64,000 bases of DNA from Sarcophilus harrisii. Lineage: Eukaryota; Chordata; Mammalia; Dasyuromorphia; Dasyuridae. The notes beneath the pieces are model-generated. The model saw nothing but the letters and a program-made list of their open reading frames with translations, did no database searches and was not told the DNA's origin. Positions 56,043 to 64,000 of this stretch are shown piece after piece (position 1 is the stretch's first letter; each line of letters starts with the position of its first letter). Where the stretch lies: contig NC_045431.1 in the NCBI RefSeq assembly GCF_902635505.1, positions 68,489,501 through 68,553,500 on the forward strand, given 5' to 3'. The translations under genes and the position numbers were made by a program.

Positions 56043-56168
56043 CTTGGTGTGTAGAGCAGAGTACCATGAGTTCTTGGCTTACATCTCCAGACCGCCTGAT
56101 GGGAATCAAGAGTTCACCAATGTCCTCCTCTATTCTGTATTCTGGCTTTGGAATATAAACTGTTGACT
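56043..56168 (-). CDS. FREM3: FREM3 exon, first half of Calx-beta 2
   Basis: 126 bases, phase 1 to phase 1, between CTCTTTTTTAG and CAAG|GTAGGC. Translation: [20 protein letters not shown], then [20 protein letters not shown] and Q. FREM2 contains the same stretch ([13 protein letters not shown]-x-I-P-I/V-R-R-S-G-D-V, L-M-V-L-C). It is the most 5' FREM3 exon I could find in the window. AG occurs twice at the acceptor, and 56168 is chosen because it keeps the phase. Confidence 0.96.
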
Positions 56169-56451
56169 CTAAAAAAGAGAATTCTTTGCAGATTATTTCT
56201 GTTTAAAAGACTTTTTTTGTGTGTGAAGGGCTGTATAAACCCAGACCTGTTCAAAGTGATTAATTATATTTTACACAATACTTTACGGATCCACGATTTT
56301 ATTACTGCGAAACATTTCTTTACGGAGTCAAATAAAAATTCTTCTGTACCTAATAGATACTCTTGTGCAGTTATAGACAACCTGATAGTTACCTGGATGA
56401 GAAATCTCAATTTAGCTGGGTTGGTCTTTGCCATATTAAATATAGTCTATT

Positions 56452-56507
56452 CTCTGTCTGTCTCTGTCTGTCTGTCTGTCTCTTTCTGTCTCTCTCTGTC
56501 TGTCTAT

Positions 56508-56537
<30 letters not shown>
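56452..56537. repeat. (TCTG)n followed by (CA)n
   Basis: A TCTG/TCTC array (56452-56508) runs into a CA array (56509-56535) and ends in a short C run. Confidence 0.9.
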
Positions 56538-56538
<1 letters not shown>

Positions 56539-57724
56539 CCCAAACATTATCTGAATGTCCCATCACTAAAATCAAACTGGCAAGCAAATTAAGAGCAAAC
56601 TCTGCCAGATTATACTAAAATGAAAAGACTTTGTATATTGACTTTCCAGTGAACTATCTTAAGATCATGCTGATTCAAAGAGGCTCAACCAGAAAGTTGG
56701 CTATAAGGTACTGATTTTTTTCAATAGCAGTAATTCATAGAGACGTTCATTACTGGGAAATACTAAACAAGGAGAAGACACAGTTCCTGTCCCCAATGTT
56801 CTAGAGATAACAAATGAAAGAATTAGAAAAACAAAACATAACAAAATATAACTCAGTGCCAAGAATGTATGAATATTACTTTCTCCTATTAATATTTCCT
56901 TCTCTCCCCACATGTGGGCCCCAAGAATAGCTGTTGCAGGTTAAAGGGTGTATGTTTCCTCAAAACTATAGCTTATGAGTTCCCACAATGTTTATTTTTG
57001 CCTTTAGTCTGCCAGAGAAGAGAAGGCTTTTAGGTTATTTCAGCTGTATTCTATTAGAGAATGGGTCAATAAATTATGGGCCAAATACAGTTCAGACTTT
57101 TAAAAAAATGATTTCCCATATAAGAATAATTTTTACATTTTAAATGTAATAAAACTATATTAAAAATACAAAAACTATTCCTTATTTACTGGACAATAAA
57201 AAGAACAGGCTTGATTTGGCTTATAGACTAATTTGTTCATCTTTACATTAGAATATAGTGTCTAGAAATCAGGATACCAGCTCTTTAGTCATAGCCATCA
57301 TTCTTTTTTAAAAAAAAGGGGGGGGGGGAACGGGACAGATGAATACCCTGAGGCTAAGTTTAAATCTTTTCTTTTCAATCTATAAATCTGAGCAGAGACT
57401 CCAGTCCTCTGTCCCAGACAACTAACTGATTTAGGATTCAACCACCCCAAGCTATTTTCCAGGTTAGCATGTAAATGAATTTAAGTCAGAACAAAAAGTC
57501 AGTTAAGGATGCAAAGTCATAATTCTCCATGGATGTGTTTTTGTCTTTATTTTGCATCTTTGTGATCCTAAGTTCTTTTGGAACATCAGGGAACTACTAA
57601 GGAAATGACTTTTTCAGAACACTAACTATTTGATCATTCATGGTTAAAAAAAAAAATAAAAGGAGAAGCACAGATAATGAAAATCTATCTTGGTCAATAT
57701 TTCTTCCTAAAACTCCATTAACAG

Positions 57725-57980
57725 GGGGGCAGCTAGGTGGTGCGCTGGATAGAGCAACAAACCTAAAGTCAGGAGGACCCGAGTTCAAATTTAACTCAGA
57801 CACTTAACACTTAACTCTTTCTAGCTGTGTGAAAAGTCACTTAACCCCAATTGCCTCAGCAAAAATAAATAAATGAACAAATAAATGAATGGATGAATAA
57901 ACTAACAAACAAACAGATAAATGAGTGTATGGATGAATGAATGAATAAATAAATAAATAAGCAACTAAATAAATGAAATC
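57725..57980 (+). repeat. SINE with an expanded A-rich tail
   Basis: SINE body 57725-57862 ('ggggcagctaggtggtgcgc', 'aaagtcaggaggacccgagt', 'cacttaaccccaattgcctc'), then about 120 bases of AATA/GAATGAATA units. The tail evidently grew into a microsatellite. Confidence 0.85.
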
Positions 57981-58019
57981 ATTAGTAGAGAAGCCAATGG
58001 AAAACTGATTTTAACATAA

Positions 58020-58430
58020 ATTGAGAAATGGCAAGCAAAGAGAGATTTATGAATACAAAAAAATGATATTGCACTATAAGAAGTGACATAGATGAAGAAT
58101 TCAGGAACACATTGGGGAGACTTATATGAACTGACACAAAGTGAAGTATTCAAAACTGAGAAAACAACATGTGGAATGACTACAGTAATGTAAATCTGAA
58201 AGAATAATAAAAAGCAATGGAGAGTTGTGCAAATATAATTACCAATCTTGAGCCTACAGGAGAGTTATAAAAATGCAATTTTCACCCTTCATTGCACAGG
58301 GGAAAGTCTATGTGTGGGACAAATTGCACATACCATGAGACATGGACTCATAACATGGTGGTTTTATTTTGCTAAATTGCTTTTTTTCTCTGTCTTTAAA
58401 AATTGTTGTTACAGGAAATATTCAATAGAC
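58020..58430 (+). mobile_element. L1 3' fragment
   Basis: 'gaacacattggggagactta' then 'tatgaactgacacaaagtga', and 'cataacatggtggttttatt' near the end, follow L1 3'UTR order. Worn and 5'-truncated. Confidence 0.6.
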
Positions 58431-60079
58431 AGAAGCTGGGGAAAGATCTCTTCATAAACGAATGGGGTATGACAACTAAAGGTATCAGTAAAAAGTGAGC
58501 CCCAATGTTAAGGGGAAAACTAGATGTTACAATGATTCTGTAATATCAGTGTTGCTTTCCTTCCAGTGGAGTGGACTGCAAACCATCCCTGCCCATCTCT
58601 CCCCTTTTTTGGAGTCTTATCTATGTCCTTCTTTAAAGACGACATAGGAGTGTCCTCCTAAAGTACTGGGGTCCTTGCTCTAGACCTCTCTTCTTTGTAG
58701 AAATTGCATTGAAATATGTCAGCTATCATAAGTTATCTCTCACTATCTCAGATCTATAGGGCTAATTCCATCGTTATAAGAAATATAACCAAGTTCTTTT
58801 ATCCCTCTCCCAACATTTCCCATCTAAAGCTTTCTACATGAATAGCTATTTGGGAAATATCCTTGTGTCTCTAAAAGGTGAAAACAAAACCAAATGCCCA
58901 ACTATCATATTTTGGGAAATTTATGGAAGGAGTTGAATTATTACAGAGATGAATTACAGCCAGCTGGACTTTAAATGAATAGTGAGCAGAGGGAATTCAT
59001 CTATTGCCTATGAATGACTTGGGGACTTTCAGATGAAGGACACACTCCTTTTAGTCTACAGAGTTTGTTCTGGGGTCCTGAGCCAGCTTTCTCCATCTGA
59101 TACAAGGACCAGTATCTGTGCGATAAATCTTCAGCTACAATGTGATTTGAGATTAGATTATATCTATTATATGGCATACTTTTAATGTCATTAGAGCCCC
59201 TCTTGAAAGTTTTGCTTTTAAAGATTTACAAGCACTTATTGACATTCATATGCTTGAATTTATGGAGAGTTTTCTGTGTGCTAGCTGGCTAGAGGACACA
59301 AACCTAAGTTGTGGATTGGTCTCTGACCATCAAAAGTCATGCATGTAGTTGTCCACTGTCTAATGGAAAACTTGGGATGGACGGGTTCCCACAATTAACA
59401 TATGGATAATAAACTGTCAATGACATTGAAAGGTGGTGGTTATCTGAGGATGGGTATTCTGCTCAGTTTGGATAATAATAAATGTCCTGGGAATAACCTT
59501 AACTAGAAGCTACTTCTGCAGAAAAATTTAGAAGGAAGAATTCTGAAAATTTCGTTGTATTTTGAAAAATAAATTTGTGAGACTATATGAAGCTATGCTT
59601 GAAGAAAATCTACCAACTCAAAATGCAAGCAACAAATTCATATATCAGTATCATCTTGAATCATGAGCTGTCTTGCTTCATTCAAAATTTTTAAAAAGGC
59701 CATCCAGATTCCTCACTTTAATTTCTGAGTGCCTTGCTTCCTTTTCTGATTAAACATCTGATTAAAAATATTTGACTTTCTTACAATTCTTTACCTAAAA
59801 TGCATTGAATACTGCTTACACCTATTTGTGTCTATATTGTCTTTTAGGGGAGAAATGTCAAATTCAGAGCCCAAGTTTCCAGCCAATAAAGCCTCCAAAT
59901 GCAGCTGAACCAAATGAATATGTTAAACAAAATATTATTTTAATATAATATTATTTAACATAAAATATAAATAATATTAATTTGTGGTTTTCCAAGTCAA
60001 TATGCCTACAGAGATCCATTTCTATTTGAGTCTGACATGATTGCTTTAGAGGATCTGCAGCCCATGTGCTGATCTAGGG

Positions 60080-60900
60080 GGAAGGCTTTTATAATAACCT
60101 TCTAATTAGTCTTCTTGTCTTAAATCTCTTCCCAGGCTAATCCGCTCTTTTCAGCTTTCAAAGTGATTTTCCTAAAGTGTAGGGTCATATTACTTTTCTG
60201 TGATCCTTGCTCCACCTTCCAATAAACTACAGTGGGCTCCCTACTTTTCACAGCAATAGAAATCAAGTCATCTGTTTGGCCATTTACAACTTGGTTCCTT
60301 TCTAACCTTCCAGTCTCCTTACTTTTGACTTTTTCATGCACTCTATGATCCACTTTCACTGGCTTTCACTCAGTGACACAATCTCCTTACTCTGTACCTT
60401 TGGACTGGGTGTCATAAATGCTTGGAATACTTTGATCCTTTGCTTTGGATCTTTAGCTTTCATGGTTCCCTGGTTATTCAGAATCCCACCTTCTTGCTTG
60501 AGTTCGTTTCTGGTCCTCTCCATTGCTGGTACCTTCCTTCTGAGATGAGCATCCATTAAGGCTGCCTGTATATTATATTCTTTTTCTGGTCACTAGAATA
60601 TGAGCTTATTGAGGGTAGGGATAGTGTTTTTGCTGGGTAATGAGGTGGTGAAGTGGATGGAGTGCTGGATCTGGATGCAGGAAGACTCCTCTTCATGAAT
60701 TCAAATGTGCCTCAGATACTCACTAGCTGTAAGACCTTGGGCAAGTCACTTAATCCTATTTGCTCATCTGTCAAATAGGTTGGAGAAGGAAATGACAAAC
60801 CAATATTTTTTCTTTTCTTTGAATTCCTAGTTTCTAACAAAGTAATTGATACAAAGTACTTACTGCTTAATATTTGAATCCTTGTTGACTGACCAATTAA
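60080..60900 (+). mobile_element. L2 LINE, split by a SINE
   Basis: L2 body 60080-60630 ('cttttataataaccttctaa', 'ccttccaataaactacagtg', 'tgagcttattgagggtaggg') and its end 60810-60900 ('aattgatacaaagtacttac'). A SINE (60632-60805) lies between. Confidence 0.75.
60632..60805 (+). repeat. SINE inside L2
   Basis: 'gctgggtaatgaggtggtga', 'gaccttgggcaagtcactta' and 'ggttggagaaggaaatgaca'. The tail is truncated. Confidence 0.8.
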
Positions 60901-60959
60901 GTTGTATGACTGAACCAAGACTCAGAACATTTTATTGCTTCTTTAATAAAAAAATCTAT

Positions 60960-63336
60960 GACCATTTATTTATTCATTTTTGAATGTTTAATAGTATTTT
61001 ATTTTTTCCAGTTACATGTCAAGAAAATTTTTAGCATTAATTTTTACAAGATTTTGAGTTCCAAATTTTTCTTCCCCCCTCTTCTGAAGATTATAAGCAG
61101 ATTGATACAGTTTATATATGTACTATCATGTAAAACATATTTCTATATCAGTCACAGTTGTGAAAGAAGAAATCAATCAAAAGAAAAAAAAACAAGAAAG
61201 AATAAAGTGAAAGAATATGTTTCAATTTGTATTTAGAGTCCATCAGTTCTTTATCTGGATATGGATAGCATTTTCCTTTGTGAGTCCAAAAGTATTTGTC
61301 TTACACCAGTATTGGCTGAGAAGAGTTGAGTCATTGATAGTTGATCATCATAGTTGATACTATGTACAAATTTTTTTTTTGGTTCTTCTCATTTCACTTT
61401 GCATCAGTTCATACAAATCTTTCCAGGTTTTTCAGTTCATCATTTCATATTGAACAATAGTATTCCATTATATTCATATGCCAGAGCTTGTTTGGCCATT
61501 CTCCAATTGATGGGCATTTCCTCAGTTTCCAATATTTTGCTACCATGAAAATGGCTGTTATAAATTTTTTTTTGCACATGTAAATCTTTCCCCCATTTTT
61601 ATGATTTTTTTTGGGATACAGACTTAGTAGTAACATTGCTAGATAAAAGGGTATGCATAGTTTGGTTGCTCTTTAGGGATAGTTCAAAATTGCTCTCCAG
61701 GATGTTCAGATCAATTCATAATTATATGAACAGTGCATTAGAGTCCTAATTTTCCCATATCAGCTCCAACATTTATCACTCTTCTTTTTTGTCTTATTAG
61801 CCAATCTGATAAGTGTGAGTTGATATCTCAAGTTGTTTTAATTTGGATTTCTCTAATCAAAAGTGATTTAGAACAATTTCTCATGTGCCTATAGATGGCT
61901 TTGATTTCTTCATCTGAAAACTGCCTGTTTATATCCTTTGACCATTTATCAACTGGGGCTGGTATTCTTAGAAATTTGACTCAGCTCTCTATAGAACTGA
62001 GAAATGAGATCTTTATCAAAGACACATGCTATAAAGATTGTTTTCCAACTTTCTTCTTTCCTTTTACTCTTGGTTGCATTGGTTTTATTTGTACAAAAGC
62101 CTTTAAATTTAATATAATTAAAATTATCTGTTTTGCATTTAATAATATTCTTTATCTCGTGTGATCATAAATTATTTCCCTCTCCATAGATCTGATAGGT
62201 AGCTTATTCCTTGTTCTTCTTACTTGATTGTATTGTCACTCTTTAGGTCTAAATTATGTACCATTTTGATCTTATCTTGGTATATGATGTGAGATGTTGG
62301 TCTATGCTTAGTTTGTGTCCTGTACTTTTTTGGTTTTCCCAACAGTTTTTGTCAAATAGTGACAAAGTTGGGATCTTTGGGTCTATAAAATACTGGGTTA
62401 CTATGGTTATTGACTATTATGCCTTGTGCATCGAATTTATTCCACTGATCCACCACTTTCTTACTCAGTATCAGATAGTTTTGATGAATACTGTTTTATA
62501 ATATTATTTGAGATCTGATTTTTTCCAGGCCACCTTTCTTTGTAGTTTTTTTTATGAATTCTCTAGATATTAGGTGATTGGACTTTTGTTCTTCCAGATG
62601 ATTTTTTTTTGTTATTTTCTCTAGCTCTATTAGATCATTTTTTGATGATTTGATTGATATGGCATTGAATAAGTAAATTAGTTTAGGCAGAATTGTCATT
62701 TTTATTATACTGGTTCAGCCTATCCAGGCATGAAGAGTTGATATTTTCCCACTTGTTTAAATAGGACTTTATTTGTGTTTTGTAATTGTGTTTATATAGT
62801 TCCTGGGTTTGTCTTGACCAGTAGAGCCCTAGTATTTTATATTGTTTACTTTTAAAAATGGAATTTCTCTTTCTACCTCTTGCTGCTGGACTTTGTTGGT
62901 CATATAAAGAAATACTGATGATTTATGCGGTTTATGCTAAAGTTTTAATTATTTCAAGTAATTTTTTAGTTGATGCTCTAGAGTTCTCTAAGTATACCAT
63001 CATATCTGAAAAATTTTAGTTTTGTTTAATGATAGTTTTGTTAATTCCTTCAATTTATTTTTCTTTTTTATTGCTATAGCTAAGATTTATAGAACTATAT
63101 TAAATATTAGTGGTGATAATGGGCATTCTTGTTCCACTCCTGATCTTATTGCAAAGGCTTCTAGTTTATCCCTATTATAGATAATGATTACTCATGGTTT
63201 TAGATAGTTACTGCTTGTGATTTTAAGGAATGTGCCATTTATTCTTAGGTTTCAGTGTTTTTAATAAAATGGGTGCTGTATTTTGTCAAAGGTTTTTCAG
63301 CATTTAATGAGATAATCATATGATTTCTGTTAGTGT
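60960..63336 (-). mobile_element. L1 LINE, 5'-truncated, 2.4 kb
   Basis: On the - strand it runs from ORF2 (near 63336) to the 3' tail (near 60960). At 61445-61636 the ORF2 C-terminal frame is readable: LRKCPSIGEWPNKLWHMNIM then E-Y-Y-C-S. The L1 hallmark 'gatggctttgatttcttcat' with 'aaaactgcctgtttatatcc' (reversed) is at 61890-61940. The 3' tail (reverse of 'tttacaagattttgagttcc') is the marsupial type. Frames are broken by many stops, so it is inactive. Confidence 0.85.
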
Positions 63337-64000
63337 TCTTACTACGACCATTTAAAAGAAGTCAACAAAAGAAATTTTGTTACTACAACCATTTAAAAGA
63401 AGCAATCCACCCATGACAAATCAGGAGTATGAGGATTGCCCAGATTATGACATGCATAGGCAGCCTATTGGACTTAGTCCATTAGTATATATAACTTGGA
63501 AAAACACTGTAGATGAACATTGAGGTGGACCTAGAATTAAACAGGAAGGAGAGACCAGCATGAATCATATATGGGAAACAGGGCAGCACTTTCATTGACT
63601 TGGACTTGCTCAGGGTCACAAATGTTCATCTCATTAACATCAATATTCTTGATTCTGAAGAGAAAGATGATGGATAGCATGCTGGACTCAGCATCAAGAA
63701 GACTGGGTCTCAGACCAGGCTTCTGACACTAATCTTTACTTAGAGCAATTGTGTCACAGCATCCCTGAATACTAAGAGAGCCTAAGATTAAGACTCTCTA
63801 AGACTATAATTCTTAGATGGATTATGATGTATATGATGGTGGGAACTCTCATCTTGATGAAGTTGTCATATTCTTAAGGACATTAATTGTGCCATGAAAC
63901 GTGACTCACCATCATTCCTGAAGATTCAAAGCTGCAGGTGACCCAGTGGCAATTTCACTGGTAATGGTGATGGCAATGGCAATGGAGCGATGCATCATGG
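63337..64000. other. unassigned right edge
   Basis: A 22-base direct repeat around 'ccatttaaaagaag' (63341-63362, 63385-63406) lies just beyond the L1 start. A MIR-like scrap ('gcatcaagaagactgggtct') lies near 63690-63760. Nothing else supported. Confidence 0.5.

Larger units (their letters stand above)
56169..64000 (-). other. FREM3: FREM3 upstream intron, 7.8 kb without an exon
   Basis: No FREM3 coding sequence was recognised here on either strand. The exons for the signal peptide, CSPG repeats and Calx-beta 1 presumably lie beyond the right end. Contents: TCTG/CA microsatellite, L1 scraps, SINEs, L2 and a 2.4 kb L1. 58500-60080 shows nothing recognisable. Confidence 0.6.

Noticed and set aside
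56169-64000. Search for FREM3 Calx-beta 1 or CSPG exons
   Set aside because: No frame on the - strand shows Calx-beta or CSPG motifs; open stretches here are L1, L2 or chance.

Overview
The window is nuclear DNA from a mammal, most probably a marsupial. It is AT-rich and intron-dominated. It is littered with tRNA-headed SINEs whose 3' tails look like RTE/BovB ends (a marsupial signature), and with MIR, L2 and marsupial-type L1 pieces. I cannot name the species.

Two host genes converge here. At the left edge on the + strand are the last four coding exons of SMARCA5 (ISWI ATPase SNF2H), covering the end of the HAND-SANT-SLIDE region and the basic C-terminus, with the stop at 3903-3905. From about 7385 rightwards, on the - strand, lies the 3' half of FREM3, a FRAS1/FREM extracellular-matrix gene. 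I found 19 FREM3 coding exons between 56168 and 7881. They cover four Calx-beta domains (numbers 2-5 by alignment with recalled FREM2), the conserved cysteine-containing C-terminal module and a short tail. Every internal exon has AG/GT boundaries and the phases join without a break. The SMARCA5-FREM3 neighbourhood is the known mammalian order. The FREM3 start, the CSPG repeats and Calx-beta 1 were not found and probably lie to the right of the window.

Layout: 1-3905 SMARCA5 exons and introns; 3906-5100 SMARCA5 3'UTR; 5100-7384 gap between the genes, with a Z-DNA-prone tract; 7385-8480 GC-rich FREM3 3' end; 8481-39145 closely spaced FREM3 exons; 39146-53430 one 14.3 kb intron with an 893 bp pyrimidine tract; 53431-56168 two more exons; 56169-64000 upstream intron with L2 and a 2.4 kb L1.

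The most striking point is at the FREM3 3' end. The frame reaches TGA at 8054-8052. The same frame then stays open for 56 codons, encoding an uncharged membrane-spanning segment, a basic stop-transfer patch and a C-terminal C-S-E-V motif like the ends of FREM2 and FRAS1, before TAA at 7883-7881. Either this animal's FREM3 lost its membrane anchor by a recent nonsense change, or the stop is read through, polymorphic or an assembly error. Other structure worth noting: long strand-biased pyrimidine tracts grown inside or beside old repeats, a SINE whose tail is repeated four times in tandem, and two recent local duplications.
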